NCBI RefSeq assembly: GCF_947488025.1
Contig: NZ_CANKYS010000012.1
Span: 92,066 to 156,065 of the forward strand
Origin: an uncultured Nocardioides sp.
Lineage (GTDB): Bacteria > Actinomycetota > Actinomycetes > Propionibacteriales > Nocardioidaceae
Reading direction: 5' to 3'
Length of the DNA: 64,000 nt
Shown here: positions 1 to 7,649 of the stretch, piece by piece
Position numbering within the stretch: the stretch's first letter is position 1
Layout of the letters: the number at the start of each line of letters is the position of its first letter
Position numbers and translations under genes: made by a program
The notes under the pieces: generated by a model
Seen by the model: only the letters and a program-made list of their open reading frames with translations
What the model was told of the DNA's origin: nothing
The model's database searches: none

Positions 1-506
1 GCTCGGGTGACGTCTCGCTCGACGTCGTCGAGGGCGACGTCCTCGTCCAGACCGGCTCCGGCGACCTGGTCGCCCACCACGTCCTCGGCGAGACGCGCCT
101 CAAGTCCGGCTCGGGCGACGTCCTCGTCCGGCGAGCCGAGTCGGCGCTGGTCGTCACGACGGGCAGCGGCGACGTCCGAGTCGAGTCGGCCCGCGCCGAG
201 CTCGCGGTCAAGACGGGCTCGGGCGACACGCACGTCCTGTCGATGGGCGGCGAGGCCGTGGTCAACACCGGCTCGGGCGACCTGGTCATCGGCGAGGTCG
301 CCTCGGGCCGGGTCACGGCCAAGACCGCCAGCGGCGACGTGAGCATCGGGGTGGTGCCCGGTACGCCGGTGTGGACCGACGTCCGCACCGTGAGCGGCCG
401 GCTCAGCTCGACGCTCCCGAGCACGGGCGAGCCGGCACCCGACCAGCCCTACCTCGAGGTGCGCGCGACCACGGCGTCCGGAGACGTCACCCTCCACCAC
501 AGCTGA
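1..506 (+). CDS. DUF4097-family beta-strand repeat protein, 3' end only
   Basis: The reading frame is open from base 3 of the window, so the start lies upstream. The visible ~167 residues are a regular ladder in which GSGDV/GSGDL or ASGDV recurs every 15-25 residues. This is typical of the DUF4097 beta-helix-like domain found in bacterial putative adhesins and cell-envelope-stress proteins. No membrane segment is seen in the visible part, and the stop is at 504-506. Function in the family is poorly defined. The family call is fairly safe; the role is unknown. Confidence 0.8.
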   Translation, partial: SGDVSLDVVEGDVLVQTGSGDLVAHHVLGETRLKSGSGDVLVRRAESALVVTTGSGDVRVESARAELAVKTGSGDTHVLSMGGEAVVNTGSGDLVIGEVASGRVTAKTASGDVSIGVVPGTPVWTDVRTVSGRLSSTLPSTGEPAPDQPYLEVRATTASGDVTLHHS

Positions 507-547
507 CACCCGACCTCACCGACCGACGAGAAGGAAGGAGCACCGCC

Positions 548-646
548 ATGCACGACTCGTTCACCGACATCGAGCTGATCGCACGTCACCGCATCGCCGA
601 GCGCGTGCGCTACTCCCCGCGCGCACCCCGCACCAAGCGCCGCTGA
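548..646 (+). CDS. small basic protein, 32 aa, unknown
   Basis: A 32-codon ORF starts at ATG 548, 41 nt after the DUF4097 stop. It is preceded by a strong purine-rich ribosome binding site (GAAGGAAGGAG, about 8 nt before the ATG). The peptide begins MHDSFTDIELIARHR and ends in an Arg/Lys-rich tail (PRTKRR). The N-terminal half could form an amphipathic helix; there is no signal peptide or Cys. It probably shares the transcript of the DUF4097 gene. The ribosome binding site is the main reason to believe it is translated. Function is not recognised. Confidence 0.5.
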   Translation: MHDSFTDIELIARHRIAERVRYSPRAPRTKRR

Positions 647-653
647 GCGCTGG

Positions 654-677
654 CTGACCCCGGCCGCTGCCGGTCAG
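654..677. terminator. hairpin between convergent genes
   Basis: CTGACC (654-659) pairs with GGTCAG (672-677), with inner GGC/GCC pairs. The hairpin lies between the small ORF ending at 646 and the convergent siderophore-utilisation gene, and it overlaps that gene's stop codon at 674-676. No U-tract is present, which is usual for high-GC actinobacterial terminators. Confidence 0.45.
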
Positions 678-1639
678 GACTTCATCGCCACGCCGCGCCG
701 CCAGTAGCCCATGAAGGCGACCTGGCTGCGGTCGAAGCCGAGCTCCTTGACCAGGTGGCGGCGCAGGCCGGTGACGACCTTCGACTCGCCGGCGATCCAG
801 GCGTAGGTGCCGCCCACGCCCGCCACGTCGCCGGGGACGTCCTCGCCCGAGGAGGAGTAGAACGGCGTCTCCCACAGGTCGGGGTCCACCTCGTCGGGGG
901 CCACCTGGACCTCGGCGCCGGCCACGCCGGAGGAGCCCGGATCGAGGTGGGCCACCACGGCGTCGTGCAGACCCGTGCCGAGGTCGGCACCCTCGCGGGC
1001 CAGCCACACGACCCGGACGCCCGCCGGACGGCGTACGTCCTGGACGTCGGCAGCGAGCGGGACCTCGAGGAACGCCGTCCCGGTGGCGTCGTCCGGCAGC
1101 TGCTCGAGCACCGTGCAGACGGCCGGCACGGCCGTCTCGTCGCCCACGAGCAGCAGCTCCGCACCCGGACCGGGCGTGAACTCGATGCCGCCGTAGGGGA
1201 AGCCGCGCCGCGGGGCGAGCAGCGCGATGCGGTCACCGACGCTGGCGCGCGACGCCCAGAGCGAGCCGGGGCCGACCAGGTCGCCCTCGAGGTGGAGCAC
1301 CATGTCGACGACCAGGGTGGTCTGCGCACCGGAGCCGCGGACGTCGCGGACCGTGTAGGTGCGCATGTGGCCGCGCTCGGCCGCCGGACGCTCCAGCCAC
1401 GTCGCGAACCAGGTGCCGTCGGCGTCCTCGGTGGAGGTGATGCCGCCCGTCTCGGGGTCGGGGAGGATCAGCTTGATCCGCTGGTCCCAGCGCGGGCCGT
1501 CGACACCGAAGTCGGCGAGGGCGGCGCTGCCGAGCTCGACCCGGACGAAGGTCGGCGACAGCCGCTCGACCGCGACCACCTCGACCTCGGTGAAGAGCAT
1601 GGGCAGGACAGCGCGGTTCGAGCTGGCGGTCACGGTCAT
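674..1639 (-). CDS. siderophore-interacting protein (ViuB/SIP-type ferric-siderophore reductase)
   Basis: A 321-residue FAD-dependent reductase of the SIP family, expected to release iron in the cytoplasm by reducing ferric siderophore. The FAD-binding motif RTYTVRD is near residue 92. The C-terminal half has the family signature GES...LRRHLVKELG...MGYWRRG. The ATG at 1639 overlaps the stop of the ATPase gene as ATGA, which fixes the start; the frame stays open far upstream but that part is a shadow of the ATPase gene. It is the last gene of the five-gene iron operon. Confidence 0.9.
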   Translation of the reverse strand: MTVTASSNRAVLPMLFTEVEVVAVERLSPTFVRVELGSAALADFGVDGPRWDQRIKLILPDPETGGITSTEDADGTWFATWLERPAAERGHMRTYTVRDVRGSGAQTTLVVDMVLHLEGDLVGPGSLWASRASVGDRIALLAPRRGFPYGGIEFTPGPGAELLLVGDETAVPAVCTVLEQLPDDATGTAFLEVPLAADVQDVRRPAGVRVVWLAREGADLGTGLHDAVVAHLDPGSSGVAGAEVQVAPDEVDPDLWETPFYSSSGEDVPGDVAGVGGTYAWIAGESKVVTGLRRHLVKELGFDRSQVAFMGYWRRGVAMKS

Positions 1640-2502
1640 CGGGTCTCCTGGCTGGAGGGGGCGGACGGACGGGTGCGGCCGGGCTGGTGGCGCCCGACCG
1701 GTACGACGAGCGGGGTGTGCGAGACCGGGTCGTCGATCACCCGGTTGTCGAGGCCGAACACGGTGCGTACGACGTCCTCGGTCACGACCTCGCGGGGACT
1801 GCCCTCCGCGACGATCCGCCCGGTGTGCAGCGCGACGAGGTGGTCGGCGTAGCGGGCCGACAGGTTGAGGTCGTGCAGCACCATCACGATCGTGGTGCCG
1901 CGGCGGGCGTTGAGCTCGGCGAGCAGGTCGAGCATCTCGACCTGGTGGGCGACGTCGAGGTAGGTCGTGGGCTCGTCGAGCAGCAGCAGGTCGGTGCCCT
2001 GCGCGAGCGCCATCGCGATCCACACCCGCTGGCGCTGGCCGCCGGAGAGCTCGTCGACGACCCGGTCGGCGAGGTCGAGGGTGTCGGTGAGGGTCAGCGC
2101 CTCGGCGACCGCCTCGTCGTCGGCGTGGGTCCAGCGACCGAAGGGGCCGTGGTGCGGGTGGCGGCCGCGACCGACCAGGTCCGCGACGGTCACCCCCTCG
2201 GGGGCGACGGGGTTCTGCGGCAGCAGCCCGAGCGTGCGGGCGACCTGCTTGGTGGGGAGCCGGTGGATGGCCTCCCCGTCGAGGAGCACCGACCCCGACC
2301 GCGGGCGGAGCAGCCGGGCGAGGCCGCGCAGCAGGGTCGACTTGCCGCACGCGTTGGCGCCGACGATGACGGTGATCCGCCCGTGCGGGACCTGCAGGTG
2401 GAGGTCGCGGACGACGGCCGTGTCGGTGTAGCCGAGCGTCAGGCCGCTCGCCTCCAGCCGGGCGGGGGTGTCGGCGGTGAGGGTGGTGGCGGGCGCGGTC
2501 AT
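1636..2502 (-). CDS. ferric-siderophore ABC transporter ATPase (FepC/FecE type)
   Basis: A 288-residue ABC ATPase. Walker A is GANACGKST near residue 50, the signature is LSGGQRQRV, and Walker B is LLLLDEPTTYLD followed by the usual VLHDLN H-loop. Length and the YLD D-loop are typical of iron-siderophore/cobalamin ATPases. It should power the two FecCD permeases encoded just upstream. The start at 2502 overlaps the stop of the upstream permease by 4 nt, and the 3' end overlaps the SIP gene by 4 nt, indicating coupled translation. Confidence 0.93.
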   Translation of the reverse strand: MTAPATTLTADTPARLEASGLTLGYTDTAVVRDLHLQVPHGRITVIVGANACGKSTLLRGLARLLRPRSGSVLLDGEAIHRLPTKQVARTLGLLPQNPVAPEGVTVADLVGRGRHPHHGPFGRWTHADDEAVAEALTLTDTLDLADRVVDELSGGQRQRVWIAMALAQGTDLLLLDEPTTYLDVAHQVEMLDLLAELNARRGTTIVMVLHDLNLSARYADHLVALHTGRIVAEGSPREVVTEDVVRTVFGLDNRVIDDPVSHTPLVVPVGRHQPGRTRPSAPSSQETR

Positions 2503-3575
2503 GCCGCTCTCCTTCGACGGTGTCCGGTGAGGGGGCCGCGGGCGAGCAGCCAGAGCAGGAACGGTGCGCCGAAGGCGCCGGTGACGACGCCCACGGGCAG
2601 GTTGAGGTCGGCGAAGGCGTAGGCGCCGGCGTAGTCGCCCGCCAGCACGATCACCGCGCCGACGAGGCCGGCGGCGGGGAGCGTCGTACGACCCCGGTTG
2701 AGGGCCCGCGCGATCGGCCCCGACAGGAACGCCACGAACGCCACGGGGCCGGCGGCGGCGACGCCGACGGCGACCAGCAGGACGCCGAGGAGCATGAGCA
2801 GGTCGGTGCGGCCGCGCCCGACCCCGAGGCCGGCGGCGGCGTCGTCACCGAGCTCGGTCGCGCGCAGCGAGCGCGCGGCCCATGCCGTCGCGGGCAGCAG
2901 CACGGCCAGCGCGAGGGCCAGCAGCCCGATCGCCTGCCACGCGACCCCGTTGACGCTGCCGGTCAGCCAGCGCAGCACCAGCTGGACGTCGTACTCGTCG
3001 ACGCGGGTGAAGACGTACTGGATGACCGACTGCATGGCGGCGGCGAGGCCGATGCCGGCCAGGACGAGGCGGAAGCCGCCGTGGTCGCCGGCGACGGCCC
3101 GCACGGTGAGGGCGACGGCGAGGGCTCCCAGGATCGCGGCGGCGGAGACCGGCCAGCCGGTCCAGCCAGCCAGGGCGATGGCGGAGATGGCGGCGGCGCT
3201 CGCGCCGAGGCTGACGCCGACGATGTCGGGGCTGGCGAGGGGGTTGCGCAGCGTGGTCTGGAAGATGGCGCCGCCGACGCCGAAGGCCACGCCGACGAGC
3301 ACGGCCAGGACGGCACGCGGGAGCTTGGACTCCATCACGATGTAGGTGGCGCCGGGGATCTGCTCGCCACCCAGGATGCGCACGAAGTCGGGGACGGTGA
3401 CCGTGAAGTCGCCCAGCAGCACGCGAGCGGCGAAGGCACCGACCAGGGCGAGGACGAGACCCGTGAGAAGGCGTCGGTGGTGGCGCAGCGGCGCCCGGCG
3501 CGCACGTCGTACGACGTCGAGGGCGTGCTGCGCGGTGGGCTCCGTGGTGGCAGGCCGGTCGACGGTCACGGTCAC
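2499..3575 (-). CDS. iron-siderophore ABC transporter permease (FecCD family), second subunit
   Basis: A 358-residue multi-spanning membrane protein. The family motif of the first transmembrane region, GAIFQTTLRNPLASPDIVG, lies near residue 105, and GPVAFVAFLSGPIAR is in the C-terminal half. It pairs with the neighbouring FecCD subunit to form the heterodimeric channel. The ~30-residue N-terminus is hydrophilic. ATGA overlaps occur at both ends with neighbouring cistrons, so it is an internal gene of the operon. Confidence 0.92.
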   Translation of the reverse strand: MTVTVDRPATTEPTAQHALDVVRRARRAPLRHHRRLLTGLVLALVGAFAARVLLGDFTVTVPDFVRILGGEQIPGATYIVMESKLPRAVLAVLVGVAFGVGGAIFQTTLRNPLASPDIVGVSLGASAAAISAIALAGWTGWPVSAAAILGALAVALTVRAVAGDHGGFRLVLAGIGLAAAMQSVIQYVFTRVDEYDVQLVLRWLTGSVNGVAWQAIGLLALALAVLLPATAWAARSLRATELGDDAAAGLGVGRGRTDLLMLLGVLLVAVGVAAAGPVAFVAFLSGPIARALNRGRTTLPAAGLVGAVIVLAGDYAGAYAFADLNLPVGVVTGAFGAPFLLWLLARGPLTGHRRRRAA

Positions 3576-4606
3576 AACGCCCTCCCGGTGCGGCGGATCA
3601 GGGCGAGGAAGACGGGGACGCCGACGGCGGCGGCCATGATCCCGACCTGCACCTCCGACGGCGGCAGCACGACGCGACCGACGGTGTCGGCGACGACGAC
3701 GAGGACGGCGCCGCCGAGCATGGAGAAGGGCAGCAGGCGGCGGTGGTCGGGGCCGACGAGGGCGCGTACGACGTGGGGCACGACGAGGCCGACGAAGGCG
3801 ATCGGCCCGGCCAGGGCGGTCGCGGTGCCGGCGAGCAGGACGATCGCGACAGCGATCACCAGCCGGTCGCGGGTGGTGTGGCGACCGAGCCCGCGGGCCA
3901 GGTCGTCGCCGAGGGCGAGGGTGTTGAGCAGGCGTGCGCCGGCGAGGGCCAGCAGCGCGCCGAGGACCAGGAACGGCAGACCGGCGAGGAGCACGTCGGT
4001 GCCCCGCCCGGCGACGGTGCCGACCTGCCAGAAGCGGAAGCTCTCCATCGTCTTGCGGTCGGCAAGGAGCAGGCCGGTGGTCCAGCTGGCGAGGCCGGCG
4101 CTGAGGGCCGCGCCGGTGATGGCGAGCTTCATCGGCGTCGCGCCGTCGCGACCCAGCGACGCGATGCCGTGCACGGCCGCCGCGGCGACGGCGGCTCCGA
4201 GGAACGCCAGCGGCAGGAAGGCGCCCATCCCGGACAGCCCGAACGCCGTCATGCCGACGACCATCGCGAAGGTGGCTCCGGCGTTGACGCCGAGGATGCC
4301 GGGGTCGGCCAGCGGGTTGCGGGTCAGCCCCTGCATGAGCGCCCCGGCCAGTCCGAGGGCCGCACCGACGGCGAGGCCGAGGACGGTGCGGTCCAGTCGC
4401 GCCTCGACCACCGGGTGCAGCGGGTGGGCGGCGTCCCAGACCGCCTCGAGCGGCAGGGCGCGGGCCCCGACGAGCAGCGACAGGGCGCCGGCACCGGCCA
4501 GCGCCACGACCGAGATCGCGACGCTGACCGGCAGGGCGGGACGACGCCTCTGGCCTCCCCCCGGAGCCCTGGAGACGTCGTCCCGCGTCGGGACGAGGGC
4601 GGTCAT
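3572..4606 (-). CDS. iron-siderophore ABC transporter permease (FecCD family), first subunit
   Basis: 344 residues with about nine or ten hydrophobic segments and the FecCD motifs GALMQGLTRNPLADPGILG (near residue 85) and GPIAFVGLVVPHVVRALVG near the C-terminus. The ATG at 4606 shares its A with the TGA of the substrate-binding protein (TGATG), which sets the start. The frame remains open to 5683 only because it shadows that gene. It works with the permease at 2499-3575 and the ATPase at 1636-2502. Confidence 0.92.
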   Translation of the reverse strand: MTALVPTRDDVSRAPGGGQRRRPALPVSVAISVVALAGAGALSLLVGARALPLEAVWDAAHPLHPVVEARLDRTVLGLAVGAALGLAGALMQGLTRNPLADPGILGVNAGATFAMVVGMTAFGLSGMGAFLPLAFLGAAVAAAAVHGIASLGRDGATPMKLAITGAALSAGLASWTTGLLLADRKTMESFRFWQVGTVAGRGTDVLLAGLPFLVLGALLALAGARLLNTLALGDDLARGLGRHTTRDRLVIAVAIVLLAGTATALAGPIAFVGLVVPHVVRALVGPDHRRLLPFSMLGGAVLVVVADTVGRVVLPPSEVQVGIMAAAVGVPVFLALIRRTGRAL

Positions 4607-5652
4607 CAGCCCTCGAGTGCCTCGACCACGTGAGGCAGGAAGTCGCTCACGATGACCGGGATGGAGAGGGGCGTGGGGTTGGTGGACGCCATCGCGTTCT
4701 GCTTGTCGGTCTCGGCGTACCAGCGGCCGTCGGCGATCGCGGGGATCTGGCCGAGCAGCTTGTCGCCCTCGATGGTCTCGACGTTGTCGGGCGAGTCGAC
4801 CCAGGTGACGAAGACGTCGGAGTCGAGGTCGGCCGCCTGCTCGGCCGACACCGTGCCGTAGAACTCGCCCGGCTTGATCGCCTCGGCGACGGCGGGCGCG
4901 TCGACCATGCCGAAGTCGCGCAGGATCGACACGCGCGGGTCCTCGGGGGCGTACATGCCGATGGTGGAGAGGTCGGTGGCGGCGAGGTAGCCGTAGATCA
5001 GCTCGGCACCCTCGAGCTCGGGGTTGGCCTCGGCGGCCTCGGCGATGGTGGCCTCGGTGTCGGCCGCGACCTCCTCGGCGAGCGCCGTACGACCCAGCGC
5101 CTGGCCGACCATCTCGAGCGACGTCCGCCAGTCGGTGGTCCACGGCGCCTCGGGGTAGGCGACGACCGGGGCGATCTTGGAGAGCTTGGCGTACTCCGCG
5201 TCGGTGATGCCGGAGTTGGTGGCCAGGATCAGGTCGGGCGCGAGCTCGGCGACCTCGTCGATCGGCGCACCGTCGGCGTCGTCGTAGCGGACGGGCGCCT
5301 CGGCACCGGCCTCCTCGACGGCCGCGTCGAACCAGTCGGTCGAGCCGCCCTCGTTGCCGCCCCACGTGATCTTGGTGGCACCGACGGGGACGACGCCCAG
5401 CGCGAGGGCGTGGTCGTGGTCGGTCCAGCCGAGGGTCGCCACCCGGGTCGGCTCGGACTCGATCGTGGTCTCGCCGAGCGCGTGCTCGATGGTGACCGGG
5501 AAGGCGTCGGGGTCCACGGACGTGGTCGAGGTCGGCTCCGCCGCGGCCTCGGTCCCGCTGGTGGACCCGGTGCTGCAGCCGGCGAGGGCGGCGACCAGGA
5601 CGGTGGCCGCGGCGACCTTGATCGGGGTGGGCACGGCGAGGCTTCGCTTCAT
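4606..5652 (-). CDS. iron-siderophore substrate-binding lipoprotein (FepB/FhuD class)
   Basis: A 348-residue periplasmic-binding protein of the iron-siderophore class. The N-terminus is a signal peptide with lipobox LAGCST near residue 25, so the mature protein is anchored to the outer face of the membrane. The body has the ATLGWTDHDHALALGVVPVG segment and PDLILATNSG strand typical of this class. It is the first gene of the operon. An ATG at 5652 lies a few nt after GGAGTCC. Substrate (xeno- or own siderophore) cannot be told; no siderophore synthesis gene is in the window. Confidence 0.92.
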   Translation of the reverse strand: MKRSLAVPTPIKVAAATVLVAALAGCSTGSTSGTEAAAEPTSTTSVDPDAFPVTIEHALGETTIESEPTRVATLGWTDHDHALALGVVPVGATKITWGGNEGGSTDWFDAAVEEAGAEAPVRYDDADGAPIDEVAELAPDLILATNSGITDAEYAKLSKIAPVVAYPEAPWTTDWRTSLEMVGQALGRTALAEEVAADTEATIAEAAEANPELEGAELIYGYLAATDLSTIGMYAPEDPRVSILRDFGMVDAPAVAEAIKPGEFYGTVSAEQAADLDSDVFVTWVDSPDNVETIEGDKLLGQIPAIADGRWYAETDKQNAMASTNPTPLSIPVIVSDFLPHVVEALEG

Positions 5653-5682
5653 CAGGACTCCGGGTGGCTTGGTAAGGCGACA

Positions 5683-5701
5683 CTAACTAAGGGAAGCCTA
5701 A
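5683..5701. promoter_or_regulatory. putative iron box (DmdR/IdeR-type) upstream of siderophore operon
   Basis: The 19-nt CTAACTAAGGGAAGCCTAA is an imperfect palindrome 31 nt upstream of the operon's first ATG. It agrees at 12 of 19 positions with the DtxR/IdeR/DmdR consensus TTAGGTTAGGCTAACCTAA. On the operon strand it overlaps a plausible -10 (TAGGCT) placed about 19 nt after TTGCGT. Iron-dependent repression is the expected mode. The match is seen by eye, and the regulator identity is inferred. Confidence 0.6.
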
Positions 5702-5765
5702 CCACACCCCGTCCGATTAACGCAACGAGGGTGTGCCGTAATCCGCGATGTGGACCGCGCGAGCC

Positions 5766-6341
5766 TCAGATGGGCGTGCGGTGGAACCCCTGGAACGACC
5801 GGCTCGGGGTGGGCCCGCGCTGGCCCTGGTAGCGCGAGCCGTACTTCTCCGAGCCGTAGGGGTGCTCGCTCGGCGAGGAGAGCCGGAAGAAGCAGAACTG
5901 GCCGATCTTCATCCCGGGGTAGAGCTTGATCGGCAGCGTCGCGACGTTGGCCAGCTCGAGCGTGACGTGGCCGGAGAAGCCGGGGTCGACGAAGCCCGCC
6001 GTCGCGTGGGTGAGCAGGCCGAGCCGGCCCAGCGACGACTTCCCCTCCACCCGCGCGGCGATGTCGTCGGGCAGGGACACGACCTCGTACGTCGAGCCGA
6101 GGACGAACTCGCCCGGGTGCAGGATGAACGGCTCCTCGCCCTCCGGCTCGACCTCGCGGGTGAGCTCGGACTGGTCGGCGGCCGGGTCGATGTGCGGGTA
6201 GCGGTGGTTCTCGAAGACGCGGAAGAACCGGTCGAGGCGTACGTCCACGCTCGAGGGCTGCATCATCGCCGGGTCCCACGGATCGAGCGCGATCCGGCCG
6301 GCGTCGATCTCAGCGGTGATGTCGCGATCGGAGAGCAGCAC
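5766..6341 (-). CDS. dcd: dCTP deaminase, probably the dUMP-forming type
   Basis: 191 residues of the trimeric dCTP deaminase/dUTPase fold. Visible motifs are QPSSVDVRLD near residue 28, the substrate site VEGKSSLGRLGLLTHATAGFVDPGF around 98-122, and GMKIGQFCFF. Length equals that of mycobacterial Dcd, which both deaminates and hydrolyses dCTP to dUMP. The GTG at 6341 has a TAGGGT hexamer 7 nt upstream, so it looks leaderless. The product supplies dUMP for thymidylate synthesis. It is divergent from the SGNH hydrolase gene. Confidence 0.95.
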   Translation of the reverse strand: MLLSDRDITAEIDAGRIALDPWDPAMMQPSSVDVRLDRFFRVFENHRYPHIDPAADQSELTREVEPEGEEPFILHPGEFVLGSTYEVVSLPDDIAARVEGKSSLGRLGLLTHATAGFVDPGFSGHVTLELANVATLPIKLYPGMKIGQFCFFRLSSPSEHPYGSEKYGSRYQGQRGPTPSRSFQGFHRTPI

Positions 6342-6348
6342 GCGGCCG

Positions 6349-6354
6349 ACCCTA
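6349..6354 (-). promoter_or_regulatory. -10 element TAGGGT, leaderless dcd
   Basis: TAGGGT on the minus strand ends 7 nt before the dcd GTG. This spacing puts the transcript start at or next to the start codon. No Shine-Dalgarno precedes the GTG. Confidence 0.5.
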
Positions 6355-6369
6355 GCGCTCGCGCCCGCT

Positions 6370-6402
6370 GGTCGAGGAGGGACGAAGTCCCGTCACGAGA
6401 CC
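6370..6402. repeat. dispersed variable-stem hairpin repeat (family A), copy 1
   Basis: A 33-bp element whose minus strand reads flank GGTCTCGTGAC, stem GGGAC-ttc-GTCCC, flank TCCTCGACC. It is identical to 54200-54232 and shares its flanks with 54249-54284 and 41761-41795. It sits in the divergent dcd/SGNH-hydrolase gap, so it is not a terminator for either gene. Confidence 0.85.
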
Positions 6403-6421
6403 CACTTGCCACAATGGATCG

Positions 6422-7195
6422 GTGACCTTCCACCGCTACGTCGCCCTGGGCGACTCCTTCACCGAGGGCGTCGGCGACCCCGACCCCACGCGCCCCAACG
6501 GGCTGCGCGGCTGGGCCGACCGCGTCGCCGAGGTGCTCGCCCAGCAGACCGACGACTTCGGCTACGCCAACCTCGCCATCCGCGGCCGCAAGCTCGCCGC
6601 CATCGTCGCCGAGCAGGTCGACGCCGCCGTCGCGCTCGAGCCCGACCTGGTCACCATCCACGGCGGCGGCAACGACGTCCTGCGCCCCCGCGTCGACATC
6701 GACACCCTCGCCCGCACGTACGACGACGCGATCGCGCGGCTGCGGGCCACCGGGGCCCACGTGGTCATGTTCACCATCTTCGACCCGGGCGCCGGCGGCA
6801 TCTACGGGCCGATGCGCGGCCGGATGGCGATCTTCAACGAGTGGGTCCGCGAGATCGCCGACCGGCACGGGGCCACCGTGGTCGACATGTGGCGGATGCG
6901 CGACATCGAGATCGCCGGCGTCATGGACACCGACCGGATGCACCTCAACAGCTCCGGCCACACCCACATGGCCCACGCCGTCCTCGAGGCGATCGGCGTC
7001 GAGCACGGCATGGACCCCGTGACCGTCGGCCCGCTCCCCGTCCTCGGCCGTCGCGAGACCTGGGCCGCCAACGCCCAGTGGACCCGCGAGTTCCTCGTGC
7101 CGTGGGTCCACCGCCGGCTCACCGGGCGCTCCTCCGGCGATGCCGTCTCGCCGAAGCATCCCGCCCTGTCCGACGTACGGCCCACGGTCAGGTAG
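6422..7195 (+). CDS. SGNH/GDSL-family hydrolase
   Basis: 257 residues with block I GDSFTEG near residue 9 (catalytic Ser), block III GGGNDVLRP near residue 79 (Gly/Asn oxyanion hole), and block V DRMHLNSSGHTHMA near residue 177 (Asp and His). This is the SGNH esterase/lipase family. No signal peptide is present, so it is likely cytoplasmic. The GTG at 6422 was chosen because GDSFTEG then lies at the expected position. CACAAT sits 6 nt upstream, suggesting a weakly matched leaderless start. The natural ester substrate is unknown. Confidence 0.9.
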   Translation: MTFHRYVALGDSFTEGVGDPDPTRPNGLRGWADRVAEVLAQQTDDFGYANLAIRGRKLAAIVAEQVDAAVALEPDLVTIHGGGNDVLRPRVDIDTLARTYDDAIARLRATGAHVVMFTIFDPGAGGIYGPMRGRMAIFNEWVREIADRHGATVVDMWRMRDIEIAGVMDTDRMHLNSSGHTHMAHAVLEAIGVEHGMDPVTVGPLPVLGRRETWAANAQWTREFLVPWVHRRLTGRSSGDAVSPKHPALSDVRPTVR

Positions 7196-7224
7196 CATCT
7201 GGCCCGCCGTCTGCGGTCGGCACT

Positions 7225-7300
7225 GCGGATGTAGCTCAGCTGGTAGAGCGCGACCTTCCCAAGGTCGATGTCGCGAGTTCGAATCTCGTCATCCGCTCCA
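7225..7300 (+). tRNA. tRNA-Gly, anticodon CCC
   Basis: A complete 76-nt cloverleaf. The acceptor GCGGATG pairs with CATCCGC. The D-arm is GCTC...GAGC, the anticodon stem CGACC/GGTCG carries loop TTCCCAA (anticodon CCC), and the T-arm is GCGAG-TTCGAAT-CTCGT. The 3' CCA is encoded. It reads GGG codons. A TAGCAT hexamer at 7193-7198, overlapping the stop of the upstream gene, is a candidate -10. Its last 37 nt are duplicated at 7345-7381. Confidence 0.96.
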
Positions 7301-7323
7301 TCCACATTTCTTCCCAGCGCGCC

Positions 7324-7381
7324 GAGCGCGACGCTCTGCCCACCGTCGATGTCGCGAGTTCGAATCTCGTCATCCGCTCCA
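7324..7381 (+). pseudogene. partial tRNA-Gly duplicate (3' part)
   Basis: Bases 7345-7381 repeat exactly the last 37 nt of the tRNA-Gly (7264-7300), covering the 3' side of the anticodon stem, variable loop, T-arm, acceptor strand and CCA. A nine-base match GAGCGCGAC (7324-7332) corresponds to the D-arm/anticodon-stem border of the gene. The anticodon loop, D-arm and 5' acceptor strand are missing or altered, so it cannot fold as a tRNA. It could be an attachment-site scar of a lost integrative element or a decayed tandem duplicate. No integrase gene is nearby. Confidence 0.8.
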
Positions 7382-7499
7382 ACTCTTGCCCCACAGCCCG
7401 ACACGGCCCCACCACCGAGCGGTGGTCCACCCACATCCGTGGCGCTCGGAACGTCGCTCCACCACCGCCCGACGAGGCGACCCCGGCGTGTCGTCGTAC

Positions 7500-7553
7500 G
7501 AGCGGTGAGCCACGCAGGTTCTGGCGCCCGGAAACCTGCCTCACGCACCGCTC
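7500..7553. repeat. 54-bp palindromic repeat (family B), copy 1
   Basis: The left arm starts GAGCGGTGAGCCACGCAGG and the right arm ends CCTGCCTCACGCACCGCTC, separated by a short GC-rich loop. It lies in the 268-bp space between the tRNA remnant and the peptidase gene, where no other gene is seen. Four related copies occur at 27778, 27849, 37195 and 37256. Confidence 0.8.
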
Positions 7554-7649
7554 ACATCCCCTCATTGGGGCAGGAGTGAGACTTGCGACTTCTGGGACCA
7601 GAGAGGACAGTGAGGCGTCCGTCGTTTCTCGGTTCGAAGGTCTTCCCCC

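Noticed and set aside
6370..6402. Family-A repeat as a transcription terminator
   Set aside because: It lies between divergent genes, close to promoters on both sides, and so does the 54200/54249 pair.
7324..7381. Second functional tRNA-Gly
   Set aside because: The 5' acceptor strand, D-arm and anticodon loop are missing or altered, so no cloverleaf can form.
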